Source: CAYNFH01 sp964396385
GTDB taxonomy: Bacteria; Armatimonadota; Chthonomonadetes; Chthonomonadales; CAJBBX01
Length of the DNA: 33,218 bases
Assembly (NCBI GenBank): GCA_964396385.1
Contig: CAYNFH010000042.1
Span: 1-33,218 of the forward strand
Reading direction: 5' to 3'
Below the pieces are notes generated by a model. It worked only from the letters and a program-made list of their open reading frames with translations, was not told the origin of the DNA and searched no databases. This document shows positions 13,522-21,435 of this stretch, in pieces. A program made the translations under genes and the position numbers. How positions within the stretch are numbered: position 1 is the stretch's first letter; every line of letters begins with the position of its first letter.

Positions 13522-15507
13522 TTGGCCATTCAATCACCGATGCTCGCCGGCCCGCAGGCCCTCCCCGCGCTGGAGCTGCTCAAGACCATGCAGCTCAGCC
13601 GTGAGGGAGACCGGCGCGAGGGAATCCTCCTTCGCCAGAGCCGCGGCTGGTTCCAGGTGGGCGGCCTCGGGCATGAGGCGCTGGCCGCGCTGATCTACCT
13701 GCTCCGCCCGGACGACTACCTCTACCCGTACTACCGGGACCGGGCGATGGCCCTGGCTCGGGGCATCAGCAACTATGAGCTCGCCCTCGCCTACTTTGCC
13801 AAGCGCGATTCCAGCAGCGGCGGCCGGCACATGCCCGGTCACTACAGCAGCCGCGAGCTCAACATCTTCAGCGTGGCCACCCCTACCGCCTCCCAGTGTA
13901 TCCCCGCAGCCGGGACCGCGTGGGGGCTCAAAATGGACGGCACCGATTCGGTGGTCCTCTGTACCGTCGGCGACGCCGCGACCCGCCAGGGCGAGTATTA
14001 CGAAGCCATCGCATTCGCCATCCAGGAGAACCTGCCGCTCATCATGGTGGTGGAGGATAACCTGTACGGCATCAGCACCCCCACGCTGCATCACAACCCC
14101 TACCGGCTGAAGGTCTTCAACGAGGAGCACGTCGTCTTCGTCAACGGCCGCGACCCGTACGAGGTCTTTGCCAAAGGGGCCACGGCCATCCAGCGGGCCC
14201 GGCAGGGCGGCGGCCCGACCGTGCTCTGGTGCGAGCTGGACCGACTCGGCTCTCACACCTCCTCGGACGACCACCGCGTCTACCGCACCCAGGATGACAT
14301 CGCCGAGATGACCCTGCGGGACCCGATCAACGTGCTCGCGAAGCAGCTCATCGAGCGCGGCGAGCTGGACGAGACGCAGTGGAAGCGCATTCAGGTCGAG
14401 ATCTCCTCTCAGGTCGAGAACGAGTACCTGCGCGCCGAGGCCGCGGCGGACGTGAGCCCCGGCCACGTGCTGGACTGGCTCTACGCGCCGCCCTCCGAGC
14501 CGCAGGCGCCACCCGTCAAGCCGGCCGAGTCCATGACCATGGTGAGCGCTATCAACGAGACACTGCGCGCCGCCCTGGCCGGCAATCCGCGCGTCATCAT
14601 GATGGGCGAGGACATCGAGGACCCTAAGGGCGGCGTCTTCGGCCTCACCAAAGGGTTGAGCACGCAGTTTCCGGGCCGGGTGGTGAACTCGCCCCTGGCG
14701 GAGGCGACCATCGTGGGCACTGCCGTCGGGCTGGCGGCGTGCGGGTACCGGCCCATCTTCGAGCTCCAGTTCATCGACTTCCTCACCACCGGCATGAACC
14801 AGCTCATGACCCAGGTGGCGTCACTTCGCTGGCGGTCGGAAGGCGAGTGGTCCTGCCCCATCGTGCTGATAGCGCCCTGCGGGGCGTACCTGCCCGGCGG
14901 GAGCCTGTGGCACAGCCAGAGCAACGAGGGCATCTGGGCGCACATCCACGGACTGCGGGTGGTCATCCCGAGCACGCCCGAGGACGCGGCGGGGCTGCTC
15001 TGGACCGCGATCCGCGGTGACGATCCGACCCTGGTGCTGGTGCCCAAGCACATCTTCCGCAAGCGCGTGACGGTGGAGGACCGCTTTCCGGCGGTTCCGG
15101 TCGGCAAGTGCGCGGTCCGCCGAGCTGGCACGGACCTCACGCTGGTCACGTGGGGCAACGGCACGGAGCTGGGAGAGGAGGCGGCCGAAAAGGCGCAGCA
15201 GGAGGGCATCTCCGTGGAGCTGATCGACCTCCGCTCCATTACCCCGTGCGACTGGGAGGGAGTGGCCGCGTCGGTGGCCAGGACGGGGCGGCTGGTGGTA
15301 CTGCACGAGGACAGCCGCACCGGCGGATTCGGGCAAGCGGTGGTGGCGGAGATGACCGCCTACCCCGCGCGGTGGGACAGCTTCCTCGCAGCGCCGCAGC
15401 TCGTGGCGCGCATGGACGTGCACGTCCCCTACTGCCCCACGCTGGAGTACACCGTCCTGCCTAGCCTGGCGCGCGTGATGGACGCCATCCGCACGGTCAT
15501 GGAGTAG
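13522..15507 (+). CDS. 2-oxoacid dehydrogenase E1, alpha and beta subunits fused
   Basis: The start is TTG at 13522, with GAGAAGGAG 8-9 nt upstream. The 661-residue chain joins E1 alpha (about 1-325) and beta (about 338-661). The alpha part has GLGHEALAALIYLLRPDD, YYRDRAMALARG, RHMPGHYSS and a thiamine diphosphate motif in the form GDAATRQGEYYEAIAFAIQE, closing with VVEDNLYGIST (151-185; GDA and EDN in place of the textbook GDG and NN, a form usual in fused E1). The beta part has RVIMMGEDIEDPKGGVFG, VVNSPLAEATIVGTAVG, FELQFIDF and VLHEDSRTGGFG. It decarboxylates a 2-oxoacid with ThDP and passes the acyl group to E2. Pyruvate or branched-chain 2-oxoacids are both possible; the acyl-CoA dehydrogenase neighbour slightly favours the latter. 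E2 follows after 179 nt; E3 is not in the window. Confidence 0.93.
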   Translation: MAIQSPMLAGPQALPALELLKTMQLSREGDRREGILLRQSRGWFQVGGLGHEALAALIYLLRPDDYLYPYYRDRAMALARGISNYELALAYFAKRDSSSGGRHMPGHYSSRELNIFSVATPTASQCIPAAGTAWGLKMDGTDSVVLCTVGDAATRQGEYYEAIAFAIQENLPLIMVVEDNLYGISTPTLHHNPYRLKVFNEEHVVFVNGRDPYEVFAKGATAIQRARQGGGPTVLWCELDRLGSHTSSDDHRVYRTQDDIAEMTLRDPINVLAKQLIERGELDETQWKRIQVEISSQVENEYLRAEAAADVSPGHVLDWLYAPPSEPQAPPVKPAESMTMVSAINETLRAALAGNPRVIMMGEDIEDPKGGVFGLTKGLSTQFPGRVVNSPLAEATIVGTAVGLAACGYRPIFELQFIDFLTTGMNQLMTQVASLRWRSEGEWSCPIVLIAPCGAYLPGGSLWHSQSNEGIWAHIHGLRVVIPSTPEDAAGLLWTAIRGDDPTLVLVPKHIFRKRVTVEDRFPAVPVGKCAVRRAGTDLTLVTWGNGTELGEEAAEKAQQEGISVELIDLRSITPCDWEGVAASVARTGRLVVLHEDSRTGGFGQAVVAEMTAYPARWDSFLAAPQLVARMDVHVPYCPTLEYTVLPSLARVMDAIRTVME

Positions 15508-15678
15508 GGGCGGCCCGATGTGGCCGCCCGCCAGGTTCTCTCTGGAGTCCGCGAAGGCGGACTTTGTGCCTTTCGTAGCCGGGGTGCCCGCTCGCGCCAC
15601 TGGTCCGAGCGAGCGGGACGACTTCAGTCGCCGGGTACGATGTGGTCGCCCGTAATGGTTCTTATGGTCATGGAGTAG
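15508..15678. repeat. REP-like element copy 3 and hairpins between E1 and E2
   Basis: The gap inside the operon is almost filled by repeats. GGCGGCC/GGCCGCC is a 7-bp hairpin just after the E1 stop. At 15543 starts GGAGTCCGCGAAGGCGGACT with TTGTGCCTTTCGTAGCC, matching copies 1 and 2, then a CCCGCTCG/CGAGCGGG hairpin. GTCATGGAGTAG, the end of the E1 gene, recurs at 15667-15678, and GATGTGGCCGCCCG (15518) recurs as GATGTGGTCGCCCG near 15640. Confidence 0.8.
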
Positions 15679-15686
15679 TGCCCGTC

Positions 15687-17099
15687 ATGGCATTGGTCGA
15701 GATCAAGATCCCGCAGCTCGGCGAGGGCCTCCAGGAGGCGCGGCTCGTACGCTTCATCAAGCAGCCCGGCGAGGCGGTGGCGCAGGACGAGCCCATCTAC
15801 GAGATGGAGACCGACAAGGCGCTGATGGAGATAGAGGCGCCCGCAGCCGGCGTGCTGGAAGCCTGGACGGCGCAAGTGGACGACGTCCTCCCCATCGGCG
15901 CAACCGTCGGCCGCATCAACACCGACGGCATCCCCTCTTCCACTCCCGGATCACCCGAGCAGTCCATTACCGAAGCCTTCGAAGAACCCCCCACAACTGC
16001 TCCAGAGGAATCGGCCCCCGATGTGGCTGTAGGGGCCGGGCGCCGTCCCGGCCCGGGCCCTGCCGGCGCAAAAACCGCCGCGATGGAAGCCGATACGGGC
16101 GCCCAACCGGGGGAATCCGACTCTCTCGACTCTCGACTCTCGGCTCTCGACTCCGCTCCCCCTTCTCCCCCTCTCCCCCTCTCCCCTTCTGTCTTTCGCG
16201 CCGGCTCGGTCCCGCCCCGCACCCGCGCCTACGCGCGGCAGATGGGGCTCTCGGACGAGGAGTTGGTGCGCGTGGTGCAGCAGACGGAAGGGCGCGTGCT
16301 GCCGGAGGCGATAGATCGCTACCTGAAGTCCCGTCCGGCTGAGCCGGCCAAGCCGGAGCGCAGAGCACGGCCCCGGCCGGTGGAAGTGCCCGCGGAGGCC
16401 ACGGGATACAAGGACGTGCCGCTGCCGCCACGTCAGCGCACGCTGGCCTTCCGTCTCCAGCGCGGCACGCGCGATGTGATCCCCGCTACGATGGAGATCC
16501 GGGTCGGGTGGAGTGCCGTGGAGGCGGTACGCGCGCAGTTGCGGCAGTCGGCCGGCACGGGTCCGCAGCCCACCCAGTTCCTGCTCTTCGCCTGGTGCGT
16601 AGCGCAGGCGGCCCGGAACCACCCGCGCTTCCGCAGCGCGCTGCTCAACGACTCCACGCTGCGGGAGTACGACCACCTGCACCTGGGTATCGCGGTCGCC
16701 CGCCCGGAAGACGAGCTGCTCCTGGCCCGGGTGCAGCGCGCGGACGCGCTTACCTTCCAGGAGTTTGTGGCCGAGGCACAGGAGGCGATCTCCAAGGCGC
16801 GCGGGGGCGTGGACCAGACGGCGGACGTGATGCAGCTCAGCCTCACGAACATGGCCGGGGCCGGCGTTCGGCTGGGCATTCCGGTGGTCGCCGCGCCGGC
16901 GGCGGGCACCCTCTTCGTAGGGGAACCCTTCGACGAAGCCTATCCGTTGCCGGGCGGGGGCATCGGTTTCCGCCGGCAGGCTACCATGGTCTTCAGCTTC
17001 GACCACCGCGTCGCCAACGGAATCGGCGCCGCCAACTTCCTCAACGAGGTCCGCTCCCGCGTCGAGCGCCTCCAGGAGGAGTTTCCGCCGGCAAGTTGA
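15687..17099 (+). CDS. 2-oxoacid dehydrogenase E2, dihydrolipoyl acyltransferase
   Basis: The ATG at 15687 gives 470 residues. The lipoyl domain (1-78) has LGEGLQEARL and EMETDKALMEIEAP with Lys44 as the lipoylation site. A long linker (79-172), rich in Pro, Ala and Ser, is partly encoded by dispersed repeats (16025-16054 and a CTCTCGACT tandem). A peripheral subunit-binding domain (about 174-215; PPRTRAYARQMGLSDEELV) docks E1 or E3. The acyltransferase domain (about 240-470) ends SFDHRVANGIGAANFLNEV: His440 fits the catalytic His, but the usual Asp of HRxxDG is Asn444. The protein forms the core that transfers the acyl group to CoA. Its substrate follows that of the E1 upstream. Confidence 0.92.
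   Translation: MALVEIKIPQLGEGLQEARLVRFIKQPGEAVAQDEPIYEMETDKALMEIEAPAAGVLEAWTAQVDDVLPIGATVGRINTDGIPSSTPGSPEQSITEAFEEPPTTAPEESAPDVAVGAGRRPGPGPAGAKTAAMEADTGAQPGESDSLDSRLSALDSAPPSPPLPLSPSVFRAGSVPPRTRAYARQMGLSDEELVRVVQQTEGRVLPEAIDRYLKSRPAEPAKPERRARPRPVEVPAEATGYKDVPLPPRQRTLAFRLQRGTRDVIPATMEIRVGWSAVEAVRAQLRQSAGTGPQPTQFLLFAWCVAQAARNHPRFRSALLNDSTLREYDHLHLGIAVARPEDELLLARVQRADALTFQEFVAEAQEAISKARGGVDQTADVMQLSLTNMAGAGVRLGIPVVAAPAAGTLFVGEPFDEAYPLPGGGIGFRRQATMVFSFDHRVANGIGAANFLNEVRSRVERLQEEFPPAS
16025..16054. repeat. 30-bp dispersed GC-rich hairpin repeat, copy 2, inside the E2 gene
   Basis: Identical over 30 bp to 791-820. Here it encodes part of the E2 linker (AVGAGRRPGP), keeping the frame. Confidence 0.85.
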
Positions 17100-17100
17100 C

Positions 17101-17241
17101 CTCACGCAAAGCCGCAAAGGCGCAAAGGTCGCAAGAAGTGCTTCCGAGATACCATCATATCAATCTGCGTTCAGCCATCGATCGACATAGCCCGCAGTCT
17201 CTGCTTAGGTCTTTCTTTGCGTCTTGGCGCCTTTGCGTGAG
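17101..17241. repeat. Long inverted repeat with CACGCAAAG arms
   Basis: The left arm begins CTCACGCAAAGCCGCAAAGG (17101) and the right arm ends GGCGCCTTTGCGTGAG (17241). The arms match over about 28 bp with a few differences and are separated by roughly 72 nt. This is a known type of intergenic repeat; it fills the gap between E2 and comF and could form a hairpin in the transcript. Confidence 0.85.
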
Positions 17242-17253
17242 ACTCCGATAGTC

Positions 17254-17964
17254 ATGAACGTCCTTGCCGAAACCTGGACCGGGCTGCTGGACCTGCTGTA
17301 CCCGCCGAAGTGCCTGGTCTGCGGCAACCTGGACCCGGAGACGCTGTGTGAGGTCTGCCGCGCCGGGTTCCTGCCGGTAGACCCGCCGCTCTGCCGCCGC
17401 TGCGGCAACACGCTCACAGAGGGCGCGTGCCGGGACTGCGCTTCCGGTGTGCCGCGGTTCGTGGAGCGGGTTCGCTCCGCCGGGCAGTTCTCCGGCTCGC
17501 TCCGCACGGCGATACTCCGGTTCAAGTACCGCGGCAAGCGGGAGCTAGCCGCTCCGCTCGGCGCCTACCTGGCCGAGTACCTATCCGCCAGCCCGTTCGG
17601 GTCGGTTCGGTTCGACCTGCTAGTGCCGGTCCCGCTCCACCCGTCCCGGCTTCGCCAGCGGGAGTACAACCAGGCTGCCCTACTCGCTCAGGAGGCAGGG
17701 CGCGCTCTGGGCATCCCGGTCGCGGAGCACGCGCTGTCGCGCACGCGCAAGACCGGCGTGCAGGCGGAGCTGAGTCGCGACCGGCGCTCGGCGAATGTGG
17801 AGGGCGCCTTCTCCATGCGGGACTACGGCGCGGTCACCGGCAGGACCGTCCTTCTGATCGACGACGTGGTCACGACGTGCAACACCGTTGACGAATGCGC
17901 CCGCGTCCTGTTGGACGCGGGCGCGAAGGCGGTTTACGCAGCCTCCCTTGCCAGGGAGGTCTAG
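17254..17964 (+). CDS. comF: ComF family protein (phosphoribosyltransferase domain)
   Basis: The 236-residue protein starts MNVLAETWTGLLDLLYPPKC. Its N-terminus has four Cys pairs (Cys20/23, 32/35, 47/50 and 59/62) typical of the ComF zinc-binding region. ILRFKYRGKRELAAPLG and LLVPVPLHPSRLRQREYNQA follow, hallmarks of the family. The PRPP loop VLLIDDVVTTCNTVDEC (199-215) marks the type I phosphoribosyltransferase fold. ComF is needed in transformable bacteria for uptake of single-stranded DNA across the membrane, where it works with the helicase ComFA. Here it stands alone, so competence is not proven. The start at 17254 avoids the inverted repeat. Its stop shares CTAG with the convergent gene at 17961. 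Confidence 0.93.
   Translation: MNVLAETWTGLLDLLYPPKCLVCGNLDPETLCEVCRAGFLPVDPPLCRRCGNTLTEGACRDCASGVPRFVERVRSAGQFSGSLRTAILRFKYRGKRELAAPLGAYLAEYLSASPFGSVRFDLLVPVPLHPSRLRQREYNQAALLAQEAGRALGIPVAEHALSRTRKTGVQAELSRDRRSANVEGAFSMRDYGAVTGRTVLLIDDVVTTCNTVDECARVLLDAGAKAVYAASLAREV
17942..17959. terminator. Hairpin at the junction of convergent genes
   Basis: CCTCCCT and AGGGAGG form a 7-bp stem around TGCC within the last codons of comF, just before the shared CTAG. It lacks a T-tract on either side but could hinder transcription from both directions. Confidence 0.45.
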
Positions 17965-18350
17965 CCCATCGGTGGTGGGGCGGGGTCGCCGCCGGACATC
18001 CAGAGGAGCCGACCGCACTCCTCCAGCTTACGGCGGTACCAGGCGGGCCAGTGGACCGGCGGCGCCTGCTGGTAGACCGGAGGCACGCCATATCGCAGGT
18101 CCACCGGCCCCTCCGGCAAGACAAACGGCGATTCCACGAATACTGGCACGTAAACGCATCCGCAGACGCAGTCGCACTGGTTAAAGGCCACATACGGATT
18201 CCCTTGCGGCAGCGCAACCCGAAGATACGTCGACCCAAAAGAGATCATCTGAGCGTAGGCAGGGCGGCACAACCCCGGCCCCATGAGCAATCCTGCTGCG
18301 ATACTCGCCAGCGCTACTGCACGTCGTACTGCGTCTCGAGTCCTGTTCAT
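17961..18350 (-). CDS. Small exported protein with Cys cluster
   Basis: The ATG at 18350 has GGAAGGAG 6 nt upstream. The 129-residue protein has a signal peptide (RRAVALASIAAGLLMGPGL, cleavage likely after AYA). The mature part carries NQCDCVCGCVYVPV, four Cys in seven residues, and a further Cys near the C-terminus (LEECGRLL). It is rich in Pro and aromatic residues. The Cys cluster suggests metal binding or disulfides outside the membrane. No known family is recognised. Its stop overlaps the end of comF. It lies downstream of, and on the same strand as, the Gly-rich exported protein gene at 18436. Confidence 0.7.
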   Translation of the reverse strand: MNRTRDAVRRAVALASIAAGLLMGPGLCRPAYAQMISFGSTYLRVALPQGNPYVAFNQCDCVCGCVYVPVFVESPFVLPEGPVDLRYGVPPVYQQAPPVHWPAWYRRKLEECGRLLWMSGGDPAPPPMG

Positions 18351-18378
18351 GTTAGCTCCTTCCTGAGTGGCTCGATAA

Positions 18379-18403
18379 CGTTGCAGGTACTGCGCGCGCA
18401 ACG
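18379..18403. promoter_or_regulatory. Inverted repeat upstream of the Cys-cluster gene
   Basis: CGTTGC and GCAACG are 6-bp inverted arms separated by 13 nt, about 30 nt upstream of the start codon at 18350. It is a possible operator; no clear promoter boxes were found around it. Confidence 0.3.
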
Positions 18404-18435
18404 CCTACTGCTGTCCAACTACCCGGTTGTGAGTA

Positions 18436-19413
18436 TTACCTTGGGCTAGCCGACACCTCCGTGATGATCCACTCGTCGCCCTGCTTCCGCAGGACGAACG
18501 CCACATTGTAGCTCCGGTCCCGGCCATCTTCACTTATCGTGTGGACCCCGGAGGCCCGCCACAGTCCGTCCCCCACCGGCTCAATGTGGTCCAGGCTAAA
18601 CCGCGTGGTATGCATCGTCTTGAGCGCGTCGCGCGTCCGGTCGAGGTAAGCCGTGCCGGTGAGCTCCACGGTGGGCCGATCCGTACCGGTCACCCGGATC
18701 CGGCTATCCCGGTCCACATGCTGCTCCAGAACCGCCATGTCTCCGGTGAGGAAGGCCACCTGGATCTCCGTGACCGCGCGGGCCACGCCACGGTCCGTGA
18801 CCTCTAGCGGCGTCTCGTGCGGCCGGGCCGGGACTGTGGTCGCGGGAGGACGGTTAGTGTACAGGTAGTAGCTGTCGGCGTCGCTATGGCCGCCGCTCCT
18901 ACGCACCTCCCCATACCCGTAGCTGGGCGCTGTGTAGACGGGGACGGGGTCGTAGATGTAGTAGGGGTACCCGTAGTACGGCCAGTCCCAGTAGTAGGGC
19001 CAGTAGCCGTAGTACGGCCAGTAACCGGCGTAGAATGGGTAGCCGTAGCCGAAACCGAAGCCGAAGTCCAGGAAAATGTTTGTGCCGCCGTGACGGAAGC
19101 CATCGAAGCGCCGTCGTCGATCAAACCCGTCGAACCGGTTGAATCCGCCTGGACGCAGCCCGAGCCCGACGTGGCTGCCGCCCATGCCGGGCCTGAACGA
19201 GTTGAACCGATTGCCGCCCCCGAAGCGCGGCCCAAACGAGCTGAACCCGCCGCTGCCCCCCAGGCGGGGACCGAACGAGCCAAACCGTGCGCCGAAGCCC
19301 CCGCTTCGGGCGCCGCCGCCGAACCGCTGAGCGCTGGCGGGCATCACAAGGAGGAGAGCAAGAAAAGCGCAGCCCAGCGCCACCGGCCCGCGGAATCCCT
19401 TGAAGCGAGACAT
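18436..19413 (-). CDS. Exported Gly/Phe/Arg-rich protein with SnoaL/NTF2-like C-terminus
   Basis: ATG 19413 is preferred to the GTG at 19422 because GGGAGG ends 8 nt before it and the GTG overlaps that site. The 325-residue product has a signal peptide ending PASAQ. Residues about 30-100 repeat units such as FGPRLGGSGGFSSFGPRFGG. Next comes a run dominated by Tyr, Trp, Pro and Gly (PYYGYWPYYWDW and similar). The last 120 residues (GVARAVTEIQVAFLTGDMAV to WIITEVSAS) have the cone-like alpha-beta pattern of SnoaL/NTF2 domains, often used for small-ligand binding. The low-complexity part suggests an extracellular or periplasmic disordered region. An 11-bp tandem repeat lies upstream. Function unknown. 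Confidence 0.7.
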   Translation of the reverse strand: MSRFKGFRGPVALGCAFLALLLVMPASAQRFGGGARSGGFGARFGSFGPRLGGSGGFSSFGPRFGGGNRFNSFRPGMGGSHVGLGLRPGGFNRFDGFDRRRRFDGFRHGGTNIFLDFGFGFGYGYPFYAGYWPYYGYWPYYWDWPYYGYPYYIYDPVPVYTAPSYGYGEVRRSGGHSDADSYYLYTNRPPATTVPARPHETPLEVTDRGVARAVTEIQVAFLTGDMAVLEQHVDRDSRIRVTGTDRPTVELTGTAYLDRTRDALKTMHTTRFSLDHIEPVGDGLWRASGVHTISEDGRDRSYNVAFVLRKQGDEWIITEVSASPR

Positions 19414-19466
19414 CTTAGACACCTCCCTTACGAGATGGACACGCGAGGCCGGGGAAAACCTCGCCT

Positions 19467-19488
19467 GCCGTACCTAAGCCGTACCTAA
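19467..19488. repeat. Tandem 11-bp repeat GCCGTACCTAA
   Basis: Two exact copies lie side by side in the divergent region between 19413 and 19593, followed by TAGGTAAT, which is partly complementary. It might be a regulator-binding site for either gene. Confidence 0.6.
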
Positions 19489-19592
19489 TAGGTAATAACA
19501 TTCTTCGGCTCTCTCCGGTTCCCTTCTGAACTATCGCGTTCAACTTCCGTCTAAGCCACTAGCAAGCGTCACGAACTTTCCGGAGACCTCCC

Positions 19593-21389
19593 ATGTGTAG
19601 AAAGTATCGTATCCCGTACCGGCTTCTGCTGGCCACCCTGCTCGCGGCCGGCGGACTGCGCCCGATGGCCGCCGCGGCGGAGCCGGCGCGGGGCCTGACG
19701 GAAGAACAGCGCATCGTCCATGTGCTCAACCGGCTCGCCTTCGGTCCACGCCCGGGCGACGTCGCGGCTGTCCGCAGGATGAGAATTCAGCGCTGGATAG
19801 ACCAGCAGCTCCATCCGGAGCAGATCGACGACTCGGCGGCCCAGGCCAAGCTCGCCCGGTTCACGGATCTCACCAAGTCCGCTCAGGACCTCATGGCCGC
19901 CTACATGGAGGATCAGCAGCGCCAGCGCCAGATCCGGCTTGCCAGACTGCAGGCAGCGAAAGAGCCGGGAGAGGCGGCGAGCGGGCGAGCGGGCGGCGCG
20001 GCGACTTCTGGTTTCGGAGTCACCCCTTCACCCCCTCACCCCCTCACCCCTTCAGCTAGCTTGATGGTCATGCCTGGCGCCGCCATGCAGGTACAGCAGA
20101 CGGCCGAAGCCGTGGGCGAGTTGGACAATGCCAAGGTGCTGCGGGCCGTGGACTCGCAGCGGCAGCTCCAGGAGGTCCTGACGGACTTCTGGAGCAACCA
20201 TTTCAATGTAGACGCCAAGAAGGGCCTGGTCCGCGGCATGCTGGTCGCGAATGAGCGGGACGCCATCCGCCCACATGTGCTCGGGAAGTTCCGCGACCTG
20301 TTGGAGGCCACCGCCAAGAGCCCCGCGATGCTGTTCTACCTGGATAACGCGATCTCGACGCGCGATCCGGACGCGCCGGGTCCCTTGGGCCGGACGATTC
20401 CGGCTCCGATGCGGCCGGCTGTGGCCCGCCGCGGCATGGGCCTGAACGAGAACTACGGTCGCGAGCTCATGGAGCTCCACACCCTGGGCGTCGACGGCGG
20501 CTACACCCAGAAGGACGTGCAGGAGGTAGCGCGCTGCTTTACCGGCTGGAGCATCGACCGGCAGACGGGGACCTTCCGCTTCTATTCGGTCCGCCACGAC
20601 TACGGCGAGAAAGTGGTGCTGGGCCACGTCATTCCGGCCGGCGGCGGCATCGAGGATGGTGAGAAGGTCCTGGACGTCCTGGCGAGCCATCCATCGACAG
20701 CCCACTTCATTGCGCGCAAGCTCTGTATGCGCTTCGTGTCAGACGATCCGCCCGCCTCGCTGGTGGACCGCGCCGCCAAAACGTTCCTGAAGACCGGCGG
20801 CGATCTGCGGGAGGTCGTACGGACCATCGTAACGTCGCCCGAGTTCTTCTCACCTAAGGCGTACCAGACCAAGTTCAAGTCGCCGTTCGAGTTTGCCGTG
20901 TCGGCCGTTCGGGCGCTTGGCGGCACCGTCGAGCCGGTGGACACGGAGCTGCCCGGCGGCCATCTGCGTCTCGTAGCGGATGGCGGCACCACGCTCGCGC
21001 GGAACGCGGGCAACCGGCGCCCGGGCCCACGGTTCAAGCCCTCCATTGCCCAGGAGCTCGCGGCCATGGGAGAGCCGCTGTTCTCCCATGAGGCGCCGAC
21101 CGGCTACCCGGAGGATTCCCGCGAGTGGCTCTCCGCGGGCGCGCTGCTCGCGAGGATGAACTTCGCCCTGTATTTGACGAGCGACCGGATCGCACAGGTC
21201 CAGCTCGATCCGGCACTTCAGCCCACGGGTGGCAGCACGGCCCAATTAGCAGATACGTTCAGCGACCGGATGCTGGGAACGCGCCTTTCGCCGAAGACGC
21301 GCGCGGCCATTCTGGCCCATGCCGGAACCGCCGACCCGGCCACCGTAGCAGCGCTCATCTTGGGCTCGCCCGACTTCCAGCGCCGATAA
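19593..21389 (+). CDS. DUF1800 family exported protein
   Basis: The 598-residue protein has a signal peptide (LLLATLLAAGGLRPMAAAAE). Characteristic DUF1800 segments follow: HVLNRLAFGPRPGDVAAV, RWIDQQLHPEQIDD, LQEVLTDFWSNHFNVDAKKG, RELMELHTLGVDGGYTQKDV, CFTGWSID and the late FARRLG-like region. Residues about 129-160 are a low-complexity insert (GEAASGRAGGAATSG, then TPSPPHPLTPS) encoded by a tandem tract of CACCCCTT-like units. GGAG lies 8 nt before the ATG. The next gene, DUF1501, follows after 46 nt. The DUF1800/DUF1501 pair is found side by side in many bacteria and both are exported, so they probably act together outside the cytoplasm. Their biochemical role is not established. Confidence 0.9.
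   Translation: MCRKYRIPYRLLLATLLAAGGLRPMAAAAEPARGLTEEQRIVHVLNRLAFGPRPGDVAAVRRMRIQRWIDQQLHPEQIDDSAAQAKLARFTDLTKSAQDLMAAYMEDQQRQRQIRLARLQAAKEPGEAASGRAGGAATSGFGVTPSPPHPLTPSASLMVMPGAAMQVQQTAEAVGELDNAKVLRAVDSQRQLQEVLTDFWSNHFNVDAKKGLVRGMLVANERDAIRPHVLGKFRDLLEATAKSPAMLFYLDNAISTRDPDAPGPLGRTIPAPMRPAVARRGMGLNENYGRELMELHTLGVDGGYTQKDVQEVARCFTGWSIDRQTGTFRFYSVRHDYGEKVVLGHVIPAGGGIEDGEKVLDVLASHPSTAHFIARKLCMRFVSDDPPASLVDRAAKTFLKTGGDLREVVRTIVTSPEFFSPKAYQTKFKSPFEFAVSAVRALGGTVEPVDTELPGGHLRLVADGGTTLARNAGNRRPGPRFKPSIAQELAAMGEPLFSHEAPTGYPEDSREWLSAGALLARMNFALYLTSDRIAQVQLDPALQPTGGSTAQLADTFSDRMLGTRLSPKTRAAILAHAGTADPATVAALILGSPDFQRR
20021..20054. repeat. Short tandem repeat of CACCCCTT-like units inside the DUF1800 gene
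   Basis: Four 8- to 9-nt units of the type CACCCCCT lie in the coding region and encode PSPPHPLTPS. The same unit type is seen at 1011-1048 and 33083-33118. Confidence 0.8.
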
Positions 21390-21390
21390 G

Positions 21391-21423
21391 CTCTCACGAC
21401 TTACGACTCACGACTCACGATTC
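21391..21423. repeat. Short tandem repeat of ACGACTC units
   Basis: CTCACGACT, TACGACT, CACGACT and CACGATT occur in tandem and make up most of the gap between the DUF1800 and DUF1501 genes. Confidence 0.75.
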
Positions 21424-21435
21424 AGGAATCCAGCC

